Source: Bacillota bacterium (GTDB taxonomy: Bacteria; Bacillota; Clostridia; Lachnospirales; Anaerotignaceae). From it: a stretch of 64,000 bases of DNA. This document shows, one piece after another, positions 34,316-43,265 of the stretch; the first letter of the stretch is position 1; each line of letters begins with the position of its first letter. Position numbers and translations under genes: made by a program. Under the pieces are notes generated by a model. It saw only the letters and a list, made by a program, of their open reading frames with translations, was not told the origin of the DNA and ran no database searches. The stretch is from assembly GCA_019422105.1 (NCBI GenBank), contig JAHZDZ010000001.1, forward strand, positions 393,751-457,750, in the 5' to 3' direction.

Positions 34316-34975
34316 TTAACTAAAGCTGAGCATTGTGGAATGGATAACATTCGGCAGCTTGGCAACATCATCATTAAGCCTAAGGTCAGCCCCTCCGTCA
34401 ATTTCAATCGTCATTACCGCAGTACCGCCCTTTTTCTCCCTGCTGAGGCTGAAATTACAAATATTAAAGCCTTCCTTCGCCACAAAGGAGGTGACGTTTG
34501 CGATAACGCCCGGAATGTCTTTATGGATGACAATAATGGTAGTGTTATGGCAGGAAACGCTGACGCTCATGCCATTTATTTTATTGACGACAATATTACC
34601 GCCGCCCACAGAACAGCCCTGCAACTCCACCGTCTCGCCGTCTGCATCCTTCAATGTGATTAATGCAGTATTGGGATGATCGCTTTCTGTCTGTGCCTCC
34701 TCAAAAACAACATCCAGTCCCTCCTCCTTGGCAATGGCAAGACTGTTTTTGATACGGGCGTCGCTGGGATCCATTTTCAGTATGCCCGCAACCAGCGCTT
34801 TGTCCGTTCCATGTCCTTTATATGTTTTCGCAAAGGAACCAAATAATAGGATATGTGCTGAAACAGGGCGGTTTTTAAGCAGTGAGCTGGCAACCTTTCC
34901 GATCCTGACAGCCCCCGCCGTGTGGGAGCTTGACGGTCCAATCATAATAGGCCCTACGATATCAAATACATTCAT
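34316..34975 (-). CDS. sdaAB: L-serine ammonia-lyase, iron-sulfur-dependent, beta subunit
   Basis: A 219-residue regulatory subunit. The N-terminal domain begins with the signature FDIVGPIMIGPSSSHTAGAV; the C-terminal ACT domain (about 145-215, SVSCHNTTIIVIHKDIPGVI) probably senses serine. AGGAGG lies six bases before the ATG at 34975. First gene of the sdaAB-sdaAA operon. Confidence 0.95.
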   Translation of the reverse strand: MNVFDIVGPIMIGPSSSHTAGAVRIGKVASSLLKNRPVSAHILLFGSFAKTYKGHGTDKALVAGILKMDPSDARIKNSLAIAKEEGLDVVFEEAQTESDHPNTALITLKDADGETVELQGCSVGGGNIVVNKINGMSVSVSCHNTTIIVIHKDIPGVIANVTSFVAKEGFNICNFSLSREKKGGTAVMTIEIDGGADLRLNDDVAKLPNVIHSTMLSFS

Positions 34976-35498
34976 GATATACCTCCTAAACCTTTTTCAG
35001 ATACAAACTGATAAAATTCTACATGATAATACTTGTTATTATTGTAACAGCATTTTTTGTCCCTGTAAATATAGATTCCTGTATAATTTTGTATCAAATC
35101 ACGCATTTCAGCTGGTAAATCCCCCCTGTAAAACAGCAATTTTGCACAACGGACATCTGTTCATACAGGGAAATACAATTTTATATGAAAAAATAGTTAT
35201 AAAAATGTCAAGCTGTGTCATCGGATTATTGTTAATTAATTAACCATTTGAATGGATTTTAAACGCGCAGGAGAAAGCAAATCTTTTACTGCCTGAAGTA
35301 TAGAAATTTATTGCTTTCCATTCCCCTCCATACGCATTATACTCTATTTAGGAACACCGGAAAACGAGGAAACACTTCATAATCATACCGTGCAAGCCGG
35401 CCTGCAAAGCTATCAATGTACTGAAAAACCGCAGGGGTTTAAGGTGTTTTCACGGGAGTCTGTCATCTCACTATATTGTAAAAAGGGAGGAAACAAAA
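34976..35498. other. Divergent intergenic region between sdaAB and threonine aldolase
   Basis: A 523-bp AT-rich gap between divergent genes. It contains a decayed part of repeat family A at about 35389-35450 (CTGAAAAACCGCAGGGGTTT). No gene is supported; promoters for both neighbours must lie here, but I could not fix them. Confidence 0.6.
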
Positions 35499-36524
35499 AT
35501 GCAGCATTTCAACAGTGATTACATGGAAGGGGCTCATCCAAAAATTCTGGAGAAGCTTCTGGAAACCAATATGGAAAAGACACCCGGCTACGAAACAGAT
35601 GCATACTGTGAAAGGGCAAAGCAAAAAATAAGAGAGGCCTGCGCCTGCCCTGATGGAGATATTTATTTTCTTGTGGGCGGAACCCAGACAAATGCCTGTG
35701 TCATAGGCGCAGTCCTGTCCCCCTGTGAGGGCGTTATAGCAGCAGATACAGGCCACATCAACGTCCATGAGGCCGGCGCCATAGAGGCAAGCGGTCACAA
35801 GGTTCTTGCTCTGCCCCAGAAAAACGGAAAGCTCTCGGCGCAAGAGGTCAGAAACTATCTGGAAACCTTTTATGCCGACGAAAGCTATGAACATATGGTG
35901 CTTCCCGGCATGGTCTATATCTCCCACCCCACGGAATACGGCACCCTTTACACAAAGGAGGAGCTGAAACAGCTTCATGACGTGTGTGAAACGTATTCCA
36001 TCCCCTTGTACTTGGACGGCGCAAGACTTGGCTATGGCCTTATGGCACGCAATACAGACGTAACCCTTCCCGATGTCGCCAAATACTGTGATGTGTTTTA
36101 CATCGGCGGCACAAAGGTAGGGGCATTGTTTGGAGAAGCCGTCGTGTTTACGAAGCCCTCCCTTGTCAAACACTTCTTCACCTATATTAAACAGCAGGGA
36201 GCACTTTTGGCAAAGGGACGCCTGTTAGGGATACAGTTTGACGCCCTCTTTACAGATAATCTTTATTGCACTATAGCAGAACATGCCATAGATATGGCGG
36301 AAAAGCTGAAAAGCGGTCTCAGGGCGAAGGGCTATTCCTTCTACCTTGACTCTCCCACAAACCAGCAGTTTATCCTACTGGAGAACACCAAAATAGAAGC
36401 ACTTTCCAAAAAGGTAACCTTCAGCTTTTGGGAAAAATTTGATGAAACCCATACCGTTATCCGCTTTGCTACCAGCTGGGCGACAAGTAAGGAGGATATC
36501 GATACCCTCCTTACTCTTCTCTAA
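35499..36524 (+). CDS. ltaE: Low-specificity L-threonine aldolase (beta-eliminating lyase family)
   Basis: A 341-residue fold-type I PLP enzyme that cleaves L-threonine or allo-threonine to glycine and acetaldehyde. Motifs: FNSDYMEGAHPKILEKLLET; VGGTQTNACVIGAVL (cofactor phosphate region); PLYLDGARLGYGLM with Asp contacting the PLP nitrogen; and the PLP lysine in YIGGTKVGALFGEA. A GGGAGG site precedes the ATG at 35499. The neighbouring serine dehydratase and ThrE-type exporter make this a serine/threonine/glycine metabolism region. An overlapping antisense frame of 236 codons is a shadow. Confidence 0.93.
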   Translation: MQHFNSDYMEGAHPKILEKLLETNMEKTPGYETDAYCERAKQKIREACACPDGDIYFLVGGTQTNACVIGAVLSPCEGVIAADTGHINVHEAGAIEASGHKVLALPQKNGKLSAQEVRNYLETFYADESYEHMVLPGMVYISHPTEYGTLYTKEELKQLHDVCETYSIPLYLDGARLGYGLMARNTDVTLPDVAKYCDVFYIGGTKVGALFGEAVVFTKPSLVKHFFTYIKQQGALLAKGRLLGIQFDALFTDNLYCTIAEHAIDMAEKLKSGLRAKGYSFYLDSPTNQQFILLENTKIEALSKKVTFSFWEKFDETHTVIRFATSWATSKEDIDTLLTLL

Positions 36525-36632
36525 CTGAAAAGCGAAAGCGAAAAGAAGCTCTCCCACAGGAATCGAAATCCTGGGTGTGCGGAAACGGAAAGGTTCAAAG
36601 CCCAAAGCCTACAAAAAAATTGAAAAAGCGTA

Positions 36633-36681
36633 AAAAAAGGAAGCATCAAAGAGAATACAAATCTTTTATGCTTCCTTTTTT
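36633..36681 (+). terminator. Long-stem intrinsic terminator after ltaE
   Basis: A 20-bp stem with one mismatch (36633-36652 and 36662-36681, arms containing GGAAGCAT and ATGCTTCC), flanked by A6 and T6. It may also stop transcripts arriving from the corrinoid transporter operon on the other strand. Confidence 0.85.
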
Positions 36682-36870
36682 AAGACCGTTGCCATAAAAA
36701 GACTATGAATCTTTCAGGCACATACTCCATCAGTATCCGCCTTAAAAGCCAATCACAATTTGACTTCTGTTTCCTTAAGGCAGGTCGAATTATTCCCATA
36801 TTTTTGATTTTTGCTTCTGAAACAGTATCATTCTTCCATGCTTTGCCTTAAAATCTGACTCAGTTATTTT

Positions 36871-37638
36871 TCAAAGCCTCCTCAGACGTATGTGGGGATA
36901 CCCGTCCTCCGTCGTCACAACGGTGTCCACGCCGTAAACCTCCCTGATGGAATCTTTCCGCAAAACCTTCTCCGGCTTTCCGTATTCAAAAATATGGCTG
37001 TCCTTCAACATCATCATACTGTCACCATACATAGCCGCCAGATTCAAATCGTGTATAGACAAAACCACGCCCAAGTTTTTCTCCAGTGCCAGCTCTTTCA
37101 CTGTTTCCAATGTAAATATCTGATTTTTTAAATCCAGGCTGCTGGTGGGCTCGTCAAGAAGAATATACTCCGCCTCCTGCGCCAAAGCACGGGCGATAAA
37201 AACCCGCTGCCTCTCTCCTCCGCTCATCTGACTCACTGTTCGGAAAGCAAAAGAGGAAAGGCCCATTTTTTCAATGATCTCAAATACAATATCCCTGTCC
37301 TCCCTGCGAAAGCTGCGCCCTGCATAAGGCATTCTGCCCATCATCACCGTGTCCGCCACAGTCATGGGAAATACCGCATTGTGGTATTGCGGCACATAGG
37401 CAATACTTCTCGCTCTTTGTTTTGCCTTCATTTTAGATATATCCGCACCATCCAGCAAAACTGTGCCGCCGGCAGGCTCCAGAACACAATTCAGACACTT
37501 TAAAAGCGTTGTCTTACCTGTACCATTTGGGCCTAAAATGCACAGCACCTGCCCCCGCTCCGCCTGAAAGGTGATATGCTCCAATATTTTGCGGCCGCCA
37601 TGATAACAAAAAGAAATGTCATTGACAGAAAGGCTCAT
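36871..37638 (-). CDS. btuD: ABC transporter ATP-binding protein, FecE/BtuD type
   Basis: A 255-residue ATPase with Walker A GPNGTGKTT, Q-loop YVPQYHNAVFP, signature MSGGERQR, Walker B YILLDEPTSSLD and H-loop SIHDLNLAAMYG, the form found with FecCD-type permeases. It overlaps the permease gene by 4 bp. The cobalamin riboswitch at the head of the operon points to corrinoid rather than siderophore uptake. Confidence 0.88.
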   Translation of the reverse strand: MSLSVNDISFCYHGGRKILEHITFQAERGQVLCILGPNGTGKTTLLKCLNCVLEPAGGTVLLDGADISKMKAKQRARSIAYVPQYHNAVFPMTVADTVMMGRMPYAGRSFRREDRDIVFEIIEKMGLSSFAFRTVSQMSGGERQRVFIARALAQEAEYILLDEPTSSLDLKNQIFTLETVKELALEKNLGVVLSIHDLNLAAMYGDSMMMLKDSHIFEYGKPEKVLRKDSIREVYGVDTVVTTEDGYPHIRLRRL

Positions 37639-38717
37639 AACCCATCCCTCCTATTATGGCGTAAAATCAAATTAATAAAAAGAGGGACCCCCAAAAAGGA
37701 GACAACAATGCCGACGGGGATACTGACAGGAGACAGCACCGTTTTCCCTATGGTATCCGAAATCAATAAAAGCATTGCCCCCACAACCGCCCCAAAGGGA
37801 ATCAGGAAGCGGTGGTCGCCTCCCACAAGCATACGGGCAATATGAGGCGCTACCAGGCCTACAAATCCGATTACACCTGTAAAGCTTATGACAGCCGCTG
37901 TCATAAGCACCGACAATATACCTATCATCCCCCTCAAAAGCGCGGGGTTAATTCCAAGGCTTTTCGCTGTCTCATCATCCCCTGAGGCCATAGCGTTTAA
38001 CATGAGAGAAAAACGGCTGATAAAAAAAGTACAGGGTATGACGAAGGCCGTAACCGTCAACGCCTCCCGCCACGCAGCGCCGTTAAAGGTACCGAAGGTC
38101 CACTGTACCACCGCCGCCAGCTTATGCTCCTGAGCAAAAAATTCAATGGTATTCGTCATTGCGCTGAAAAAGTAATTCAGGGCAATGCCTGTCAGAACAA
38201 TAGCCTCCGGTCCCATGCCGGCCTTCTGTGCCACAGCATAAACCAAAAGAGCACACAAAAACGCTGACAAAAACGCTCCCGCTACAATACCCGTCTCGCT
38301 TTGAAAGAATGTACCTGTGCCAAAAACAATACAGACAGAGGCCCCAAAGGCTGCGGCAGAGGATATCCCAATCGTAAACGGGCTGACCAGTGGATTTCTT
38401 GTAATGGACTGCATAGCGATACCCGAAACCGATAACCCTATTCCTGCAATTACCGCCATAACGATACGGGGAAGGCGCATAAGCACAATAATTTTGTAGC
38501 TTGCCGCGTCCGCGGAACCCTCTATACTGCCCCCTATCCATGCTCCCACAGCCCGCAGCACCTGTCCCACACTGGTATCCGCTACTCCTATCGTCATAAA
38601 AACGAAGCCCATGGCAGCCATCAATACAATACTCAGCAGTAAAATGCTATACTTTTTGCGGGCGCTTTTTTCATAAGCCTGCTGTATGCTGTTTTTATCC
38701 GGCTTGTTTCCATCCAT
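37635..38717 (-). CDS. btuC: ABC transporter permease, FecCD/BtuC type
   Basis: A 360-residue membrane protein with about ten helices, beginning after a Lys-rich cytosolic tail. FecCD hallmarks are LPRIVMAVIAGIGLSVSGIA, MQSITRNPLVSPFTIGISSA and the C-terminal GVIGFVGLVAPHIARMLVGG that contacts the ATPase. Part of a three-gene operon under a cobalamin riboswitch. Confidence 0.9.
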   Translation of the reverse strand: MDGNKPDKNSIQQAYEKSARKKYSILLLSIVLMAAMGFVFMTIGVADTSVGQVLRAVGAWIGGSIEGSADAASYKIIVLMRLPRIVMAVIAGIGLSVSGIAMQSITRNPLVSPFTIGISSAAAFGASVCIVFGTGTFFQSETGIVAGAFLSAFLCALLVYAVAQKAGMGPEAIVLTGIALNYFFSAMTNTIEFFAQEHKLAAVVQWTFGTFNGAAWREALTVTAFVIPCTFFISRFSLMLNAMASGDDETAKSLGINPALLRGMIGILSVLMTAAVISFTGVIGFVGLVAPHIARMLVGGDHRFLIPFGAVVGAMLLLISDTIGKTVLSPVSIPVGIVVSFLGVPLFINLILRHNRRDGL

Positions 38718-38722
38718 TTTAA

Positions 38723-39820
38723 TCAGTCCTCAAAGGTATAGGCGGGATAAGTATGTCCCTCAATATAGTCAAGCTTCTGGTATTTCAAAAGCCAGTCCCT
38801 GAAAACCTGCTCCGGGTGTAAATCGGGCAAAAGCTCCGGATACAGGAACTTGGCAATGTACATGGTGCCCACAAGCTTTGACGCTCCGCCATGCACATAA
38901 TGGGATAATAAAAGTATATTGCCGTTTTTCACAGCGTCAATCTCGTCCCAGCCCGGGCGGCCTGTCAGCTCATCATAGATTGCTTTCTGCTCTTCCTTTG
39001 TGGGGGGATAGTAGGAGGAATAGACATCAGGCGCAGAAACCTTTACAATATATTCCGGATTTTTCACCACAACCGCCTCCGGGTCTATTTCCACATTTTC
39101 TGACTCCTTGAACACATTGTCCGCACCTGAAAATTCAACCATATTAAAAAAGAAGTTGCCGGGAATTGTCGTATTCCCCTCTCTTCTGTATTCAAAATAA
39201 ACCGTTTTCTTTTCTGCCCCCTCCAGTTGTCTGTTGATATAGGCAAGCTTGTCCATAAAATAGTCGGAAAGCTCCTTTGCCTCCGCTTCCCTGCCAAATA
39301 TCTTTCCCAGAAGCTCACAGTTTTGCTCAAATTCCTCTGTATAGTAGGCATCCACAACCACCACCTTGATGCCAAAATCGCTCAACTGCCTTTCCGCTTC
39401 CTCCCAGGTTCCGTTGCCTGTTAATATCAGTACCTCCGGCGCCAAATCTATAATTTTTTCATAGTTCAGTTCCTTTTGATCCTTGCCGATGACCTGATCC
39501 TCTGTAAACCTTTCCTTCCAGGATTCCTTGTCCTGATAGATATTGTAGTCAACGCCTATAACGCTGTCCAGGGAACCGATGGCATTGATAATCTCCGTAT
39601 TGTAGGCATTGGCCACTGCCGCTTTCGTAACGGGAGAGGGAATTTCAACCTCTCTGCCAATACTGTCAGTCACTATCTGGATGGCCTTTTCTCCGTTCTT
39701 TTCTTCCTCTTCCTGCGCCGCTCCCTTTTCTTGCGGCACCTCTTCCTTTTTGGCACAGCCCACAGTCATACAAAAAATAAACGCCAACAGCAGCGCCAAT
39801 ATTCTTTTCCGTTTTTTCAT
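38723..39820 (-). CDS. btuF: ABC transporter substrate-binding lipoprotein, probably corrinoid (BtuF-like)
   Basis: A 365-residue lipoprotein: signal peptide with lipobox TVGC. A Lys/Glu-rich linker is followed by the type III periplasmic-binding fold (ITDSIGREVEIPSPVTKAAV; EVLILTGNGTWEEAERQLSD; WDEIDAVKNGNILLLSHYVH). The frame opens at 39865, but the ATG at 39820 with GGGAG upstream gives a proper signal peptide. The riboswitch points to cobalamin or cobinamide. Fold alone would also allow iron chelates. Confidence 0.85.
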   Translation of the reverse strand: MKKRKRILALLLAFIFCMTVGCAKKEEVPQEKGAAQEEEEKNGEKAIQIVTDSIGREVEIPSPVTKAAVANAYNTEIINAIGSLDSVIGVDYNIYQDKESWKERFTEDQVIGKDQKELNYEKIIDLAPEVLILTGNGTWEEAERQLSDFGIKVVVVDAYYTEEFEQNCELLGKIFGREAEAKELSDYFMDKLAYINRQLEGAEKKTVYFEYRREGNTTIPGNFFFNMVEFSGADNVFKESENVEIDPEAVVVKNPEYIVKVSAPDVYSSYYPPTKEEQKAIYDELTGRPGWDEIDAVKNGNILLLSHYVHGGASKLVGTMYIAKFLYPELLPDLHPEQVFRDWLLKYQKLDYIEGHTYPAYTFED

Positions 39821-39960
39821 ACATTCACACTCCCTATACTTGTTTTCTCTTCCTTCGGGTATCATCTTTTTTTCTTATCTTCCTCCCCTTTTCTGCCGGG
39901 AAAACAGGTATAAAAAAAATACCCATCTCCATTCCCCGAGATTGTTCTTTTTCTCTTTAA

Positions 39961-40120
39961 GGCAGGTCTCCTGACTTCCCTTCCTCCTACTTTCTCAACC
40001 TTCCCGGCTATACACCAGTGGCGGCTTATAAAAGCCCTGAGATTTCGTCCAGGTTACAGTAGTGGGTGCTGCTCCGGAATTTCACCGGATTCCCTATTCT
40101 CCTTCACACAGAAAGGCACC
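39961..40120 (-). ncRNA. Cobalamin riboswitch
   Basis: Read on the minus strand from 40120: GGTGCC at the 5' edge, AATAGGGAATCCGGTGAAAT, TCCGGAGCAGCACCCACTAC, TGTAACCTG, the B12-box-like AAGCCGCCACTGG, then GGAAGGTTGAG and GGGAAGTCAGGAGACCTGCC. These are the conserved parts of the adenosylcobalamin-type element. It lies about 140 bp upstream of btuF and should repress the transporter when corrinoid is plentiful. No convincing terminator helix was found before btuF; an anti-SD mechanism is possible. Confidence 0.95.
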
Positions 40121-40520
40121 TTAAAAAATACCGCAAGCGGCTGTTTCCATTATAAACCATCCCCAGATAATGTCAAGAAAACTCCTTTCGAAAACAGTAC
40201 ATAAAGCTTTCTTCCCAATCGTTTGCCGTCCGGCCCACTGAAAAGGACAAATAGATGATCGGAAAATTATGTAAAAGTGAACCCACTCAATTAACACCGC
40301 TTCTGTCATTTATCTCACGCAAAAAAGAGCTGTATTCATTGAAAAGATACAGCTCTTCTTTACCAGCACTCCACCTTCTGATTTCCTCGCCCCCATAAGC
40401 CCTCCCGGCTTTCAGCCACAGCAGCGGCAATGGTGGGATCGCACATATACTCTCTATCAAATCATATACATTGTATCCTCATAAGTGATGAGCAATGAAA
40501 AACAATTCCATTTTCTCAAA
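40121..40520. other. Intergenic region between the cobalamin riboswitch and the feo terminators
   Basis: No supported gene. It should carry the promoter of the riboswitch transcript (minus strand) near 40130-40200. A perfect hairpin at 40326-40356 is listed separately. Confidence 0.5.
40320..40356 (-). terminator. Hairpin terminator downstream of the feo operon
   Basis: AGAGCTGTAT (40326-40335) and ATACAGCTCT (40347-40356) form a perfect 10-bp stem, followed on the minus strand by TTTTTTGCG. It is 270 bp beyond the last feo gene and may back up the element at 40529-40616. Confidence 0.65.
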
Positions 40521-40616
40521 AAAAACAAGGCGGGACTCTTTCTTTTTCAATGAAAAGGACTGCCGAAGGCTCTCTTTTAAGCCCTGTGCCTCTTTAAGAA
40601 AAATATCCGTCCCGCC
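40519..40616 (-). terminator. Long inverted-repeat 3' element of the feo operon
   Basis: GTCCCGCC/GGCGGGAC arms at 40609-40616 and 40529-40536 enclose 72 nt that contain further pairable segments (for example TTTTCATTGAAAA). On the minus strand the element is followed by TTGTTTTTTTTG. It starts 12 bp after the small Feo gene. It is probably the operon terminator; the large loop is unusual. Confidence 0.55.
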
Positions 40617-40627
40617 CCAAAATCAAT

Positions 40628-40774
40628 TTACTTTTTCAAATCATGGCAGTGGGCCCCGCAGCTCTCACAGCCGCAGCCACAGCTGCACTCGCCTTTCTTT
40701 TTGGATTTTATAATGCTTCTTACAGCTAAGGCCATAAGAATAAATACAATTGCACCAACAATATAGGTTCCCAT
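40628..40774 (-). CDS. FeoB-associated Cys-rich membrane protein
   Basis: A 48-residue protein: one N-terminal helix (MGTYIVGAIVFILMALAVRS), a basic KSKKKG stretch and a cysteine-rich tail (ECSCGCGCESCGAHCH). This matches the small family found next to FeoB in Firmicutes. It may help coordinate Fe2+ on the cytosolic side, a role often proposed as FeoC-like but unproven. A CCTCC complement (GGAGG) precedes the ATG at 40774. It lies 11 bp after feoB in the same operon. Confidence 0.88.
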   Translation of the reverse strand: MGTYIVGAIVFILMALAVRSIIKSKKKGECSCGCGCESCGAHCHDLKK

Positions 40775-40785
40775 AAAAACCCTCC

Positions 40786-42936
40786 TTATTCAGCCGCCGC
40801 AAGAACATGGTGTGCATGAAGCCTTTTCTTTTCTCTCCTGCCCGCGCTGACAAAAATAGATACAACAGCAATTATCACAGCAGCAGAAACTACAACCGCC
40901 GGCACGGGATTCGCACCATAGAGGACAGCACTTCCGATTGTATTAATCAAAAGGGAGACAACATAAGCCAAGCCCGTCTGGTAGCCTACAGCAATCATTG
41001 TCCATTTCCAATTACCCATTTCTCTTTTGATAGCACCGATTGCCGCAAAGCAGGGCGCGCATAGAAGGTTGAAAGCCAGGAAGGAATATGCGCTGACCTG
41101 TGTAAAGGAAGCCTGAAGTAAACCCCAAACCTCAGCGCCGTCCTCCGCCACCTCCGCAAAACCATACAATACACCAAAGGTACCGACAACATTTTCCTTC
41201 GCGACAAGCCCTGTCACCGCCGCAACAGATGCGCGCCAGTCACCCCATCCAAGAGGAGCGAAAACAGGGGCGATAACGTTGCCGAGAGAAGCCAGTATAG
41301 ACTCGCTTGCGTCCACCATCTCCAGTGAGAAGTTAAAGGACTGCAAAAACCAAATCACGCCGCAGGCAACAAATATAATGGTTCCGGCCTTCTTGGCAAA
41401 GGATTTTCCTCTGTCCCACATATGGATTAAAACACCCTTTGCGCCGGGAATGTGGTAAGGAGGAAGCTCCATGACAAAAGGCGCTGGATCTCCCGCAAAA
41501 AGCTTTGTTTTCTTCAAAATAATTCCGGAGAATATGACCGCTCCGATGCCGATAAAGTAAGCGGACGGGCCAACCCAGGAGCTTTCCGGGAAAAGAGCAC
41601 CAGCCATCAAAGCGATAATAGGAAGCTTTGCACCGCAGGGAATGAATGTGGTTGTCATAATAGTCATTTTTCTGTCTTTTTCATTTTCAATGGTTCTGGA
41701 AGCCATAACGCCGGGAACACCACAGCCCGAAGCAATGAGCATAGGAATAAAACTCTTGCCGGAAAGGCCGAATTTTCTGAAAATCCTGTCCATGATAAAG
41801 GCGATACGAGCCATATAGCCGCAGTCCTCCAATATGGCGAGGAAAAAGAACAAAACAAGCATCTGGGGCAGGAAGCCGATGACCGCACCCACGCCGCCGA
41901 TAATGCCGTCAACAATAAGACCCTGGAGCCATGGTGCAACACTGACACTCTCCAAAAAAGCCGCTACATTGCCCTGTATGAATTCGCCCACAAAAACATC
42001 ATTTGTCCAGTCTGTCAAAAGAGTTCCCACAGTAGTGACTGAAATGTAATACACAAACCATATGACCACCGCAAATATGGGAAGAGCCAAAAAACGATTT
42101 GTTGCAATCCTGTCTATTTTATCGGACAGCGTAAGTTTGGAATCCGATTTCTTATGTACATTATTTTTCACCAAAGCGGCAATGTACTCATAACGCTCAT
42201 TTGTGATAATGCTCTCGCTGTCATCATCCATATTTTCTTCGCATTGCGCTATAATAGTTTCCAGCTTATCCGCCGTATCCTTGGCAAAATGGAATTTTTC
42301 CAGCACCTTTTCATCCCGCTCAAATAGCTTTATGGAAAACCATCTCTTCTGGCTTTCCTCTACAACATCCCTCACTGCATACTGAATTTTAGAAAGAGCC
42401 TCCTCAACATCTGAGTTGAATGTATGATTACAAGACTGCATTCTTTTTTGCACAGCCGCCTCAATTGCAGTCTCTGCGGCTTCCATGGAGCCTTCTCCCT
42501 TTAAAGCGGAGGTTTCGACGATAGAGCAGCCTAAAGCCGCACTCAATTTTTTGATGTCAATTTTATCGCCTCTTTTTCTCACCACGTCTATCATGTTCAT
42601 AGCAATAACAACAGGAATGCCCATTTCCAGAAGCTGCGTTGTCAGATAAAGGTTTCTCTCGATATTAGAGCCGTCCACCAGATTCAAAATAACATCCGGG
42701 TGGTCGTTCATAATATAGTTCCTTGTCACAACCTCCTCCAAAGTGTAGGGAGAGAGGGAATAAATACCGGGCAAGTCTATGACAGTAACATCCTTATGCC
42801 CCTTCAGCTTTCCTTCCTTCTTCTCTACCGTAACACCGGGCCAGTTTCCCACATACTGGGAACTTCCTGTCAAATCATTAAACATCGTGGTTTTGCCGCA
42901 GTTGGGATTACCTGCCAGCGCTATTTTAATACCCAT
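40786..42936 (-). CDS. feoB: Ferrous iron transport protein B
   Basis: A 716-residue G-protein-coupled Fe2+ transporter. The N-terminal GTPase domain has G1 GNPNCGKTT (about residues 9-17), G2/G3 VTVEKKEG and DLPGIYSLSP, and G4 NMID; a helical spacer of about 100 residues follows. The membrane part has two gate-type motifs typical of FeoB (LPIFAVVIWFVYYIS region; SGCGVPGVMASRTIENEKDR; and the second PCGAKLP). It imports Fe2+ across the cytoplasmic membrane under anaerobic conditions. The gene is preceded by two feoA genes and followed by the Cys-rich protein gene. Confidence 0.95.
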   Translation of the reverse strand: MGIKIALAGNPNCGKTTMFNDLTGSSQYVGNWPGVTVEKKEGKLKGHKDVTVIDLPGIYSLSPYTLEEVVTRNYIMNDHPDVILNLVDGSNIERNLYLTTQLLEMGIPVVIAMNMIDVVRKRGDKIDIKKLSAALGCSIVETSALKGEGSMEAAETAIEAAVQKRMQSCNHTFNSDVEEALSKIQYAVRDVVEESQKRWFSIKLFERDEKVLEKFHFAKDTADKLETIIAQCEENMDDDSESIITNERYEYIAALVKNNVHKKSDSKLTLSDKIDRIATNRFLALPIFAVVIWFVYYISVTTVGTLLTDWTNDVFVGEFIQGNVAAFLESVSVAPWLQGLIVDGIIGGVGAVIGFLPQMLVLFFFLAILEDCGYMARIAFIMDRIFRKFGLSGKSFIPMLIASGCGVPGVMASRTIENEKDRKMTIMTTTFIPCGAKLPIIALMAGALFPESSWVGPSAYFIGIGAVIFSGIILKKTKLFAGDPAPFVMELPPYHIPGAKGVLIHMWDRGKSFAKKAGTIIFVACGVIWFLQSFNFSLEMVDASESILASLGNVIAPVFAPLGWGDWRASVAAVTGLVAKENVVGTFGVLYGFAEVAEDGAEVWGLLQASFTQVSAYSFLAFNLLCAPCFAAIGAIKREMGNWKWTMIAVGYQTGLAYVVSLLINTIGSAVLYGANPVPAVVVSAAVIIAVVSIFVSAGRREKKRLHAHHVLAAAE

Positions 42937-43023
42937 GATGAATCCCCCTTCTCATCTTTATTATTTCACCATTCTCTGTCATTTCATTTGTTTTATCAGG
43001 CTAACATTTTGGCAAAAACCAAA

Positions 43024-43245
43024 TTACTTCACCAGTATCATTTCCGCGTCCGCTTTTCGAAGGGAAAGCTCATAACCTCTCACTTTTACCTCCACAGGAT
43101 CCCCCAAAGGAGCAACCTTTCTGACATAAACCTCAACACCCTTTGTAATGCCCATATCCATAATACGTCTTTTTACGGCTCCTTCACCTGACAGCTTCAG
43201 CACCTTCACGGTTTCTCCGATTTTTGTTTCCTTCAGTGTTTTCAT
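43024..43245 (-). CDS. feoA: FeoA family protein
   Basis: A 73-residue SH3-like protein (KETKIGETVKVLKLSGEGAV; MGITKGVEVYVRKVAPLGDP; GYELSLRKADAEMILVK). FeoA binds FeoB and is thought to stimulate iron transport. It is the second of two small FeoA genes before feoB, separated from feoB by 87 bp. Confidence 0.92.
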   Translation of the reverse strand: MKTLKETKIGETVKVLKLSGEGAVKRRIMDMGITKGVEVYVRKVAPLGDPVEVKVRGYELSLRKADAEMILVK

Positions 43246-43265
43246 CCTATCACCCTCTCCTGTGC

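Noticed and set aside
35463..36173. A 236-codon minus-strand frame over ltaE
   Set aside because: The plus-strand frame has intact PLP-enzyme motifs and a ribosome-binding site; the other is a shadow.
36555..36580. tRNA T-arm-like sequence (AATCGAAATCC)
   Set aside because: No acceptor stem, D-arm or anticodon arm could be built around it.
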